Assembly: GCA_001970855.1 (NCBI GenBank)
Contig: LSSN01000028.1
Location: forward strand, 6,207 to 27,926
Source of the DNA: Smittium culicis
Taxonomy: Eukaryota; Kickxellomycota; Harpellomycetes; Harpellales; Legeriomycetaceae
DNA: 21,720 bases
Direction of reading: 5' to 3'
Both the position numbers and the translations under genes were made by a program. The notes beneath the pieces are model-generated. The model saw only the letters and a program-made list of their open reading frames with translations, was not told where the DNA came from and ran no database searches. The stretch's first letter is position 1; every line of letters begins with the position of its first letter. This document shows, piece after piece, positions 10,320-20,452 of the stretch.

Positions 10320-13300
10320 TAATATCTAACATCAATCAAAACATGATTATAGATTGCTTATTTACTTTAATACAAAATCCTATAGATTCCTACTATAGAT
10401 TATATGCACAGGTTGAGCGGATTATATCTAATAAATTATATGAGAAAATCAGTATAGTGATTATATCATAAAAAATTGGATTTTTTTCAAACACAGCAAA
10501 CTATTAAACGACAAGTTATTACTCGTAATCTATAAAACCTAGTAAAATAGTAAAAAATGCCCTAATATAATCATGTAACACATGTAAATCCCAATTTTAC
10601 TATCACAATCAGTACCTAATTTAGGTGAATATTCAAAATTTTCACAATGCACGCATAGATATTATTATACTAATACAAAAATTACCGCCTGTCACATAAT
10701 TTCAAAATTTTACTATAGATAGCAATTTCTTAGTCTATTATCTATCAGTAGAATATGTTATAAGAGATTATTTATTATGAAATGTTCCTATTGAACTAAA
10801 AATAAAAGGTATTTAACGTTATAGGGTACCTGCAAATTCTTATGTCGATTTCAGTAACAATTCCATCTTTGTATTATTCATAATAAGTTTCTGAGGAGCA
10901 TGAAAAAATTTAAACTATAATACAGGAAATAATATTGAACTAGAAGTCAACTAGAAATTTAAAAGCCACAATTTTAGCCTCAAAAAAATTTTTTTCCCTT
11001 GAATTAGGCTTAGAATAAAAAATATCTTATGCATCAATTAATATGATATAGAAATCAGCTATAACTACTTTTTTTATGTGTCTTCGATTATAACTCGGAA
11101 AATTAATATACTAATTTTATTAAATCCATAAATGATAATAACTTATAATTTTTTGTGAGAGAATAATATGACTCTAATAAAATATTACTATAATCTTGGG
11201 CGTGATTGAAAAATATTGAGATATTGCTTAATTAATTAATATAAAAATATTATAACAGTTGAGTATATGTGGAAAAATGATCCCAACTTTCATCCAGAGA
11301 ATTGATGACTCAAGGACTGTTACGACAGAAAAACAGTTAAATTTGGTACTATTTTCGCAAAAACAGATGAGAAGTTATATAAAAGTTTAATAAAACATAC
11401 AATAAAAACTTATGTCAGGGTAAAATTCTGTATAAAATTGAATTTATATATATATGTAAGAATTTATATAAAAATAGGACACGTATTGAATGCACTCTAA
11501 TATCAGATGTATATGAATGAGACAAATTTATAGAAAATTAAGCGGTGTCAACCTGAAATAGCAGCTGGAAGAATAGACAAAAATATAAACTACAACAGTG
11601 TCATGATAATCAGAGACCACAGTAATACACACCCAAAATCTAGATATATATGTGGAACCATAAAATTATCTTAATATTCAGATATTAATGCGGATAAAAT
11701 TGGAAACTATTTTCTCTATAGGTCGCTTTCATTTTTTGATTCATGTAGTCAAAGTAAAAATAATCGTTTTACTTTTGCGTTTATATTTTACTATTAATTA
11801 ACCAATAAAAATGGTCTTAGCAATTACAGATACATAGATCTGACTATTTTTATTCAAAGAGGAATATTCATATCAGAATATTAACAAGAAATCATTTTTT
11901 ACTAACATTTATAAATGATTTAATTTTTATTTTGGCTATACAATGAGGCTCAATTTAACTAACAGTATAAAAAGGAGTTTACTTATATCTACTCTATTTC
12001 TAAAATTAATGCATAAGAAAAAGAAAAATAAAAAATAGTTTTATAATACTTATTTCATAGCTTCTAAAATTTCATACGAGTTAGAAACCAGTAGCTAATA
12101 ATATACATATAAGGATGTATAAATAGCTGAAATTGCACTTTTGTTTTTAGGAATTATTTGGGTTTTTTACTGAAATAACTAAAATTTCCATTAAGCAAAA
12201 AAGCGCTCTTTCTATTAACCTTTAAAAATTTTTATACTATAAACTATTTACAGAATTTTGAATTAAAATAAGAAAACCAGTTCTCGATTTTGACTCACAT
12301 ACCTTGGACTCGTCGAGTGATGTAAATTATACTATTTTCCTACTCTATGATGAATTATTAAAATTATAAAACTAGCGGGTTCATTAAATGACCAATAATT
12401 CAACCCAGAATCAATAGCTTGTTTTACGAGTGATAAATATTTATAAAAGTTGAACATCAAGAATAAATATAAAAATAATAAGAAAAAATTTAAATTCAAA
12501 TGCTATAATTATTTCTTTAGACTTTTTAACTTTCTAAATTTATTAATTGAATTAATATCACATAGTATTACATTTCAATGCTAACTAAATTGCATCAAAG
12601 ATGGCTACATGCATAATATATATATAATATTCTTTTAATTTTACATAAATTATCAAGCTAGGAGTATATTGTTTAGTAAAAATAATACTAATTAAATTAT
12701 TATATAATTGATTTTTTTTTACGGATTAAATCTAATGTTATATTTTATCACATGAAGATTTTATCTAATTAAATAATTTATATTCATAATCTAGCGACTT
12801 ATAAGCAGATGATTAATTTATATAATATACAATATATATCATAAAAATTCCTGTAAACAGGTGCTCAAAAAAAAATAAAGGGCTCGTCTGGAAAGATCAA
12901 AACGTCAAAATAAATTAGATAGCAATATTATGTGTGAAATTAATATCTTAGGAATATTTTTGTGAGATAAATTCAATAAAGAATAATTATTTTTATGTAT
13001 TCGAAGCTACAAATTTTATTATTCATTTATTCATTTAGTTATATAGTTATGACTAATATAAAGTATATTTTCAGTCGTAATATGTTTGTATAAATATAGA
13101 TTGCAGAAATTAAATTTTTGTTAAGTATAAAAGATTTGATTTAGGCGAAGATGTGCAGTGGGTTAAGAAGTTTATGGCTCCAATAGATTTTTTAACTTAT
13201 TTGAATGTGTTCGATATTTTTTATATGGCTTTCAGTCTCTTTTCATAGATAATACTCAATTAAAAATCTATTAAATACTTTTCAGCTGCATTAAATATTA

Positions 13301-14282
13301 TTTTTAAATATCGAAGTAGCATATTGCTTGTAATAGATACTATCTATATGTCGGAGAATTCCTTATTTTCCACCTCGCTTTTCTTTATAATAAGTTTAGG
13401 CTAAGGATTTACTTTGATTTCTTAATGAGAAAAATAAAAAAAACAATAATATATATGCTACAATAATATAAAAAATATTTTTTGGATGCTATTTTTTATT
13501 CCTTGATTCTTGTCCTCTTTATATAGAGGTTTTGCTAAGGTATTTAAAGAATTACTAGTATAATAAAAACTAGTATATGTAGAACTAATATAGTATAAAA
13601 TTAATAAAAGAAATAAAACTTAGCAGAAGCAAACACCTCAGCATAAAAAAATCACAAAGAATAAAATTTCTTTGTATAAAACAACTGCCTAGATATATGT
13701 TTAGATAAGTTTGTATAAATAAGATATCTTTCAAATTTTGTTTACTAAAACTTATGTCTTTGTGTTTTCATAATTTGTCGATCCTTCTTTGTCGTCTGAT
13801 TTATCTACGACATATATTTCAAAATGCACATTTGGGTGATTATTTCGAGGAGCAGATGTTTTCATATTAGGTTTTTATTACTCAAAAGTTTTGTATTTAC
13901 TTTAGATTTGATTAAAATTATAATTTCATCAATTATGTGATGAAAACAATAGCTTTACTCACTCATTACAAGCAAATGGAAGACCCTTAACGAAGAAAAC
14001 ACATTGTTGCTGCTCAAAATTATTGCACACAATATTTTATAGAAATAAATATTATTGGCAGGGTTAATAAGAATTTTGATTTTCCTATTTACTCATTTTA
14101 TCATGCAAGTATTATTTGCTAAAAAAAATACTATATGCATTTATTGGAGATTAATTAAATATAAAATTTTTACTATGTAACTAAACCTAAAAACTCCCTC
14201 TTTGTAAAGAATCCCACATTATACACCAAACAAAACTTATAATCACATTAAATTATATTGTAAAGCATAATTTCAAATAAGC
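10320..14282. other. AT-rich stretch without genes
   Basis: Close to 4 kb of highly AT-rich sequence follows the LINE remnant. All frames are broken by stops, and no inverted-repeat-bounded element, tRNA or coding remnant stands out. Short direct and inverted repeats of AT-only sequence are frequent but not beyond what the composition would give. Confidence 0.55.
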
Positions 14283-14471
14283 TATGCTGCTTTTTAGGGC
14301 CTTTCTCGCCCGAATGCAGACAATTATTACCAAATTCTATTTGCCAAAGCAAAAAGTTAAAAAGAAATCTTAGCGGTAAATATAACAATAAATTAGCAAA
14401 GCTAATTTTACAGTACAATACACTGTTTTAAAGTATGCCGCTTTTTAAGTCTTATCTTGCACAAATGCAGT
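14283..14471 (+). repeat. Pair of diverged direct repeats, period 150 bp
   Basis: Segment 14283-14321 (TATGCTGCTTTTTAGGGCCT, then CTCGCCCGAATGCAGAC) recurs at 14433-14471 (TATGCCGCTTTTTAAGTCTT, then CTTGCACAAATGCAGTC). About 28 of 39 positions agree. The preceding 30 bases are weakly similar too. This suggests an old 150-bp tandem duplication; its nature is unknown. Confidence 0.45.
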
Positions 14472-14533
14472 CTTTTAGGAAATTATATTAGGTAAAAAAA
14501 ATGATAGCATAATGGTATAATTTCATATACTTG

Positions 14534-15534
14534 ATTAGAATAAGATTTTTCCTATTTTAAATATTCATTATTGTTTATTTAGTTTTAAATTTTTATCAAT
14601 AAAAACCTTATAGCTTAATAACAAATAAATTCCATAATATTATGCTTAGCTTCATTGTTTTCTTTTGGTATTGGTGCTTTTTTTTACTTCATAAATAATG
14701 AGAAAATATTTAATTAATTTTTGTAGTATTAAATATGTATATTTTATTTATTTCAAGACGTGTAATTTTCCTGGAAATTGACTCAATAAGAGCAAACGAA
14801 ATTGAACCTAAATAATCCCAAATAAAAATATTAGCGATTAACTTGGTATGATAAGTATAAGTTTAATTTAACTTTAATAAGGAGCAGTATTAGTCGAAAA
14901 ACGCTTAAGAATCTTTTTAAAAAATTATGCTAACTATTAAATTAGCTTATTTTTGCGAGAAATTCTATATCGATGGGGTTTTTTCTATAAATAATTGGTT
15001 TACGTAAATGTTTTTTTAGAGTTAAATATATCCCATGATATTTTGAGGCAAAAAAAAAATTCGTGAAAATAATCACTGGATAAAATATATAGCCCTTGCA
15101 AAGTGAAAATATGGTTCTATTTCACTTTTATTATGTATTTTCAATAATGCACTCTTGATAAAATATTAATTACTTTTTGACATTGAATGTTAATTTTTGT
15201 ATCTCTGCGAGATATTTTCAATTATAAAAATTTGCGCCCAAGATTCTACCAAAATAGTGTCACTTCTAGTTAAAATTTAGAGTATTAAAGATCTATAGTA
15301 TACCAAATTAGTCTGTTGTTAAACAACGCTTATTAATAGTTCCTTAGAAGAACTAGGAAATAAAAGTGAACCTTTTAACATAATTGTGAACTAAAGATAA
15401 TTATGAGAATGTGCTTAAACTAGAGTTTTTTTATCACGGTTTTTTTGTTAGTCTATACCTAGTTAAGGCTGGTCAAGATTCTGGTATACTTTTTTTCTGC
15501 ACATTTCAACGTTGCATTAATCAGTTGATGATAT
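14534..15534. other. AT-rich stretch without genes
   Basis: Nothing recognisable: no coding frame, RNA gene or bounded repeat. The open frame at 15411-15599 runs into the MITE that starts at 15539 and has no coding character. Confidence 0.55.
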
Positions 15535-15538
15535 TTAA

Positions 15539-15730
15539 ACCTTTCCATTCCAACAATCTTTTTAAAAAAAATCAATATTGTTATTCGTTTATTATTTAAG
15601 CGCAAGTTTATTATTTATTGTTAATTTATAGTATACCAGTAACTCTTAAGGGCTCGGAATTAAATTATTTTAATTGAACACTATTGGTTATATCTAGTGG
15701 GTCAAAAACAGTCTACCGCTCGAGAAAGGT
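15539..15730 (+). mobile_element. MITE-like element, TTAA family, copy 15539 (diverged)
   Basis: This 192-bp element lies in forward orientation between TTAA 15535-15538 and TTAA 15731-15734. The termini have drifted (ACCTTTCCATTCCAACAATC and GTCTACCGCTCGAGAAAGGT), but interior blocks TATTCGTTTATTATTTAAG, AGTATACCAGTAACTCTTAA and CTCGGAATTAAATTATTTTA align with the other copies. It appears older than the pair near 17.5 kb. Confidence 0.65.
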
Positions 15731-15734
15731 TTAA

Positions 15735-16560
15735 TTAAAGCTAATATATTTTAACCAATAGTATTATGTATTATTTTCGTGAGCAAGAGGACTAAAATTT
15801 TTCTTTATGCAAAATTTTTTTAATGGGAAAGAAATAAACCTGTTATAATTTTTAAATATTGATAAACTTTCCAAGTAATAATATTAATCATTAGGCAATA
15901 ACAAATTTAATTTTTTTATATTATATTTTCACTATAAAAATCAAAAAAATGATATCCTATAAAATTTAATAATTGTGGTAGTATCTAATCTAATTTATAG
16001 TAAATTCGGGTTATAAACTAAGTACTAATCAATAATACTTTAATAAGATATTCTAGACCCTAAAAAGAATTTCTTGCTGTGTTGAGTATTTATTCTGAAG
16101 AAATAAAGCTGTATGAAGTTTAAATTCTCAGTATATTTTATAAGATCAATCTATATTGATACTAAACGTTAACGAGAAGAGAGACGAAGGTTTTAAGAAG
16201 CTTGGTCTAAAATATTTATATATCCTAGTTTCCCGCAAAGAAGATAAATTATATAGTATAACCAATAGAGTTAAGTATCAGATATAGCATACATTATTGG
16301 TTATTTAAAATCAAAAGTGTAATAACATATTTCATACTTTTCATGATATTAATAATTATCTGGTGCACTAGTAATAAATATAATTTTATAAAATATAGAA
16401 TAATAATAATTTTTGGGTCACAGTTTACGCTAGAAATAAGAACTAATAATATTTATGTTTTTATATGGGCGATTGTTTCTAGGGGCAGAACTTTTCTTAC
16501 TAAAATTTTTGCTGTCATCATCTTTAGCTTTATTTTTTAATACTTTTTTAGATGTCATCG
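15735..16560. other. AT-rich stretch without genes
   Basis: No supportable feature. The frame at 16343-16540 encodes an Ile/Phe-rich string typical of chance frames in AT-rich DNA. Confidence 0.5.
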
Positions 16561-16845
16561 TCAAATGAATTAGATTATAATGCTAATAGTTTTACCTAAT
16601 CCAAATAAGCAAATAGAATTTCCACTTTCCCTAAAAATATCCCTTATATGGACTCTTTTGAGGAGCGCAGCATTTTCTAGCGAGTTTTCCCAACATATCA
16701 AATTTTATTTGGGGTTCAAGTTCAATTAGATTATGTTATCAACTAGGCACAATAGTTTATCCAATGGATTCACATAAATAAATTTAACAAATAAAATTCC
16801 AAAGGAAAAAAATTTCCTATAACATTATGATTCTCCCATTATATG
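16561..16845. repeat. Second dispersed repeat family, copy at 16.6 kb
   Basis: The left half (16561-16650), with CAAATGAATTAGATTA, TTTACCTAATCC and GCAAATAGAATTTCC, matches the reverse complement of about 19530-19617. The right half (16691-16845) contains an 11-bp inverted repeat, AATTTTATTTG (16701-16711) and CAAATAAAATT (16788-16798), followed by a GGAAAAAAATTTCC block, and aligns with 19195-19345. This looks like a degenerate inverted-repeat element, possibly nested; boundaries are uncertain. Confidence 0.45.
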
Positions 16846-17447
16846 CTAGATACAGTTCTCCTCAGAGTCTACATTATTTGCTTTTACTTTTGGTACAAAT
16901 AGAAAGATTTGCTTGGTGCTAAATTCTAGTAAACCTTTAAATTTATTGGTGATGTAATTACATAATCATTGATTAATTTCAGTTGACTAATTTGAAAATC
17001 TAAAAATAGTCTACCGCTCATCATATGGATAAGTAAGTTAGAGAATGAAGACACTTTTCTTTTGTAACTGAAAATTCGTTATAATTAGCATATTTACAAT
17101 AGTTCAAAATTCTTTACAAAATAAAAACGTAAAAAAAGAATAAACTAGCATTTTTTAAAAAATAATTCGCCAAATAATAAATATTTATATTATTATAAAA
17201 ATTTTAGGGTAAAAATTAAGACGATTTTTCAATTTTTAAATCAGGAGTTTTTATAATCCCAATTGTTAGAAAGTTATTGCGATTGAACTAATTTCGCTTA
17301 CAATTAATTTATTTATAAGGGCTTCAATAAATTCAATAAATATTAAAATATTATAGAATCGTTTAAAGTTCATAGTATATTTTTCACACATAAAAAAGAA
17401 AATGATTTTAATATTGATTTTTGACTAGCAGAATATTTTTGATTTAA

Positions 17448-17636
17448 CCCTTTCCTGTCTAACACTCTTTAAAAAAATAGATTTTATAATTCGTTCATGA
17501 TTTATAAGCAAGTTTATTATTTGCTGTTATTTTATAGTATACCAATATTTCTTAAGTCCTCGGAAATAAACTATAACAATTGAATATAGTTGGCTATAAT
17601 TGGCAGATTAAAAATAGTCTACGGCCCGTAAAAGGG
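17448..17636 (+). mobile_element. MITE-like element, TTAA family, copy 17448
   Basis: This 189-bp element lies in forward orientation with perfect TTAA on both sides (17444-17447 and 17637-17640). The left end is CCCTTTCCTGTCTAACACTC and the right end is GTCTACGGCCCGTAAAAGGG. It shares a 95-base perfectly identical interior (17489-17583) with the inverted copy at 17737. It is the best representative of the family here. Confidence 0.8.
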
Positions 17637-17736
17637 TTAATACATAAGAAAACATACTAAAAAAAAAGATATAATTACAGGTCTATCTAATAGCCGAATT
17701 TCTCATGTCTATTAGAACCTAGAAGTTTATTCTTAA

Positions 17737-17923
17737 CCCTTTTACGGGCTTAGAATATTTTTAACTCGCAAATTATAGCCAATTATTTTCAATTGTTATA
17801 GTTTATTTCCGAGGACTTAAGAAATATTGGTATACTATAAAATAACAGCAAATAATAAACTTGCTTATAAATCATGAACGAATCATCAATTTAATTTTTA
17901 TAAGAGTGTTTGATCGGAAAGGG
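17737..17923 (-). mobile_element. MITE-like element, TTAA family, copy 17737 (inverted)
   Basis: This 187-bp element lies in opposite orientation to its neighbour, with TTAA at 17733-17736 and 17924-17927. Ends are CCCTTTTACGGGCTTAGAAT and GAGTGTTTGATCGGAAAGGG. Its block 17789-17883 is the exact reverse complement of 17489-17583. Divergence is concentrated near the ends, for example an extra ATCAATTTAATTTT-type segment. Confidence 0.8.
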
Positions 17924-18244
17924 TTAAAGAACCTTTAAGTGGATTAAAAAACGGAAAATTTTAAAGTGGCTTAGTGTGAGAGGGAAAAATATAAGTATAA
18001 TATTTTCTAGTGCAATAAAAATTGATTGAGAAATTTAATAATTTGTAATAATAAATATGACTAATTATAAATATAACTGATTTGAAAATACTATAAAATT
18101 ATTCTCAGAAAGAGAATAAGTTATTAGGCCGAGTTTAATATACTCATAATACTAGCCAGTCTAGAATGTTTCGATTTATATAATTTAAAAAAATTATTAA
18201 AAAATGAGCTAGTGAACATTTCCGATTCTTTTATAGCTGGTAAA

Positions 18245-18300
18245 GTATATGGAAGGTTCTCAGTAGATGAGGGCATTTATTTCCTTTGAAATTTTATTTG
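18245..18300 (-). repeat. Second repeat family, inverted half-copy
   Basis: The reverse complement reads CAAATAAAATTTCAAAGGAA and then ATAAATGCCCTCATC. This aligns with CAAATAAAATTCCAAAGGAA at 16788 and CAAATAAAATTCCGAGGAAG at 19284. The partner arm is not visible; the retroposed insert at 18394 lies in the place where the rest of the element might be. Confidence 0.4.
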
Positions 18301-18381
18301 TAGTTTAATATGACAATATTACTGGTCGCGAGAGTAATTCCAATTGAAGTTATTCTCCAAAGCGATTTCTAAACCAGAGTT

Positions 18382-18393
18382 AAGCCAATTAGT
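18382..18393 (+). repeat. Target-site duplication, left copy
   Basis: AAGCCAATTAGT; the identical right copy is at 18607-18618 just after the poly(A) tail. Ten bases (GCCAATTAGT) are unambiguous; the two leading A may belong to the tail on the right side. Confidence 0.7.
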
Positions 18394-18608
18394 ACTTGAA
18401 GCAATGCCTGGGTGGATCTTTCGGTTGGTAGATTGATCCCATTTCCCTTTAGGTACGCAGCCGGTAGACCGGCAGAGGAATTTATTAGTATTAGAATATT
18501 AGTTTTTTTATGCCTTGCACTGAATTTCTATTTTCTTAGTTTATTTACCGCGTATTTTCTATTATTGTTATCGTACCAATAAAATTCCGTGATTAAAAAA
18601 AAAAAAAA
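18394..18608 (+). mobile_element. Retroposed poly(A)-tailed transcript with target-site duplications
   Basis: The 12-base sequence AAGCCAATTAGT occurs at 18382-18393 and again at 18607-18618 (its two leading A overlap the tail). Between them lie about 200 bp of less AT-rich sequence ending in AATAAA (18578-18583), then 11 bases, then an A14 run (18595-18608). A polyadenylation signal at the right distance before a poly(A) tail, flanked by direct repeats, is the signature of an RNA copied and inserted by a LINE-type machinery. The 5' part contains a short frame ending in a TGA at 18433-18435 and a hairpin GCCGGTAGACCGGC (18460-18473). The source could be the 3' end of an mRNA, of a LINE or of a SINE; I do not recognise it. 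It shows no similarity to the 3' end of the LINE remnant at 9263. Confidence 0.7.
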
Positions 18609-18618
18609 GCCAATTAGT
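18607..18618 (+). repeat. Target-site duplication, right copy
   Basis: AAGCCAATTAGT directly follows the A-run of the retroposed insert and repeats 18382-18393. Confidence 0.7.
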
Positions 18619-18851
18619 GGGAAATTTTTATTAGAAAAAGCCATGCGTCTGAGAATACTCTTGTGTATCCAAAGAATAATTTTCGAGTTGATGCTATAGA
18701 TGGCTAGTAATTTGAGAGGCTCTTACAAAGAACAGAGCCTTAATTCAGATTAATACTGATAGACAAATGATGATTAGCCGTTAATATTTCTGGATAGATC
18801 AAAAGAAATTTGGATTTTAAATTTTTATTCCAGTTATTTATTTTTTATTAA

Positions 18852-19040
18852 CCCTTTCCCGTCTAAAACTTTTAAAAAAATAGAATTTATTGATTCGTTT
18901 ATGATCAAAAATGTAATTTGCTATTTGCTATTATTCAACAACAAACCAATAATTCTTAAATCCTCGGAATTAATGTGCTTTAATTGAATGCTGTTGGCTA
19001 TATCTAGATGGCCAAAAATAGTCTATCGCCCGGGAAAGGG
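18852..19040 (+). mobile_element. MITE-like element, TTAA family, copy 18852
   Basis: This 189-bp element lies in forward orientation. It has TTAA at 18848-18851 and GTAA (one change) at 19041-19044. The left end is CCCTTTCCCGTCTAAAACTT and the right end is GTCTATCGCCCGGGAAAGGG. The first and last ten bases (CCCTTTCCCG and CGGGAAAGGG) are a perfect terminal inverted repeat. Interior blocks TGATTCGTTTATGATC, ATTCTTAAATCCTCGGAATT and GGCTATATCTAG match the family. Confidence 0.75.
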
Positions 19041-19194
19041 GTAAGTATTAGAAAAATATAAAACTTTATCCACTGAAATTCCATAACCAGTTAAGCATTC
19101 TGTTAGTTCAGATTGAACCAATTTTAGATAATACCATCAAACTAAAATTCTAATAAGAATATGGGAATTCCATCTGAGTAGCAGAACACTTGCA

Positions 19195-19345
19195 ATTAAA
19201 TTTTATTTGGAGTGTAAATTCGATTAGAATTCATATTAGGTTATTGGACATTTTATCCAATAATCAGACCTAATATATTTTAACAAATAAAATTCCGAGG
19301 AAGAATAATTCCTCATATTCTAAGAATCTATATTATCTAAGATGT
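19195..19345. repeat. Second repeat family, copy at 19.2 kb
   Basis: AATTTTATTTG (19199-19209) and CAAATAAAATT (19284-19294) bracket 74 bases, as in the 16701-16798 copy (76 bases). The flanks AGCAGAACACTTGCAATTA on the left and CCGAGGAAGAATAATTCCTC on the right also align with that copy. The element is unidentified. Confidence 0.45.
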
Positions 19346-19529
19346 ATAAAGCTATCGAATAGGTTTTATTAAAGGTCAAAAAAGAGCGTACAATTCAAGA
19401 AATATTTAACACGTTCAAAGACAGTAAGGCGTTTTTTATCTACCAAATAAAGCCAACTCTGGTCAATAAAAGTGTTATATATCCGTAGCTATTACATTTA
19501 TTTATTTATTATAATGGGATATATTATGG

Positions 19530-19617
19530 GAACGGAACTTTTTTTCTTGAAAATTCTATTTGCTTACGTGAATTAGGTAAATCCATTAATTTAATCAGAT
19601 AATTCATTTGATGATTC
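19530..19617 (-). repeat. Second repeat family, inverted segment
   Basis: Its reverse complement (CATCAAATGAATTATCTGAT, then TTTACCTAATTCACGTAAGC, then AAATAGAATTTTC) aligns with 16558-16625. Together with the copy at 19195 it mirrors the two halves found next to each other at 16.6-16.8 kb. Confidence 0.45.
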
Positions 19618-20294
19618 TTACTAAAAATGTATAAAAATTAAAACTACTGATGATGTGAACAAATATTTTAGTCAGTTTTACTTTTGAAAATAATATCCCA
19701 AATTATTAAAAAGAAATAAGTCTGCATGCAAGAATCGAAAGATATAAAAAATAATATGTTTATTGATAATTGGACAGGGGTGAAATAAAACAACAGATAT
19801 TTTTAGCATAATATATTATATTATACAAATTAGACATTGATACAGACTTAATAGCCAATATCAGAATATGTTTTTAGATTAGCTATCTAACCTAAAGAGC
19901 TATTGACAAGTAGCATAGAAAGCTTTATATCAGTTCACTATAAGAAGATAGCATTTTGTAATATAATTTAGTATTTGATAATCATGGAAATTGTGATAAT
20001 CAAAATACTTTTACATTAGAAATCGAAGCTGATGAATGGTGAGTTATTTAAAGGTTCGAGAATATAAAAATAGAAATTTGGGTACAAAAAAAATTAGGTT
20101 ATGGATATTAATAAGTAAGCTATAATCGAACAAATATACTAATGAAAAATAAGGCTAAATAAAACGAGTAAGCGGTAGATAAGACTAGTAATTGACAGAA
20201 TAAAAATATTCTTTGATAGTGAAAAATGATTATGTTGATTAGAATTAGAATGGAGACCATAAGGTATTCGGATTAAATGTTTCAACAATTCCAA
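19618..20294. other. AT-rich upstream region of the surface-protein gene
   Basis: No coding frame or repeat recognised. Poly(A/T) runs are shorter than in the desert, and the sequence grades into the promoter of the gene starting at 20453. Upstream regulatory sites may lie here, but I cannot identify any with confidence. Confidence 0.45.
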
Positions 20295-20302
20295 TATATA
20301 AA
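20295..20302 (+). promoter_or_regulatory. TATA-like box of the surface-protein gene
   Basis: TATATAAA lies about 150 bases upstream of the ATG at 20453 and is followed by AGATAAA (20304-20310), a GATA-type motif. In AT-rich DNA a TATA match is weak evidence; position and strand fit. Confidence 0.35.
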
Positions 20303-20452
20303 GAGATAAATTATCCGAGACAGTTATTGATCAAAATCTTATGAACAGGAAATTCATTTCAATAAATAAATCCATACACTTAATCATAAACATTATAGTT
20401 TATTAAGAAATCGACTTAATCAATTGCATTCATTATAGGAAGTTGCCTAATA

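Larger units (their letters stand above)
17444..17927. repeat. Large inverted repeat formed by two MITE copies
   Basis: Arms 17444-17640 and 17733-17927 are near-identical reverse complements around a 92-base spacer, with a 95-bp perfectly matching core. Transcribed in either direction the region would give a hairpin with a stem approaching 190 bp. Confidence 0.8.
2201..20294. other. AT-rich gene desert of about 18 kb
   Basis: Between the two gene ends lies about 18 kb of roughly 80% A+T (estimated by eye) with frequent stops in all frames, poly(A)/poly(T) runs and only transposon-derived islands. The short open frames here (for example near 2283, 5980, 6373 and 16343) encode low-complexity Ile/Phe/Lys/Asn strings expected by chance at this composition. 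The tract fits a repeat-rich heterochromatic compartment such as a pericentromere, subtelomere or AT-rich isochore. Which of these it is cannot be decided from the sequence. Confidence 0.7.

Noticed and set aside
15411..15599. Plus-strand open frame of 62 codons
   Set aside because: It overlaps the MITE at 15539 and encodes a low-complexity Phe-rich string; it is a chance frame.
18375..18420. 5S rRNA-like string (GAGTTAAGCC, TTAGTACTTG, GCCTGGG)
   Set aside because: It resembles the internal control region of 5S rRNA, but spacing is wrong, the rest of the gene is absent, and the string straddles the left boundary of the retroposed insert, so the match is fortuitous.
20053..20063. GGTTCGAG, possible tRNA B box
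   Set aside because: No A box, acceptor stem or cloverleaf can be formed around it.
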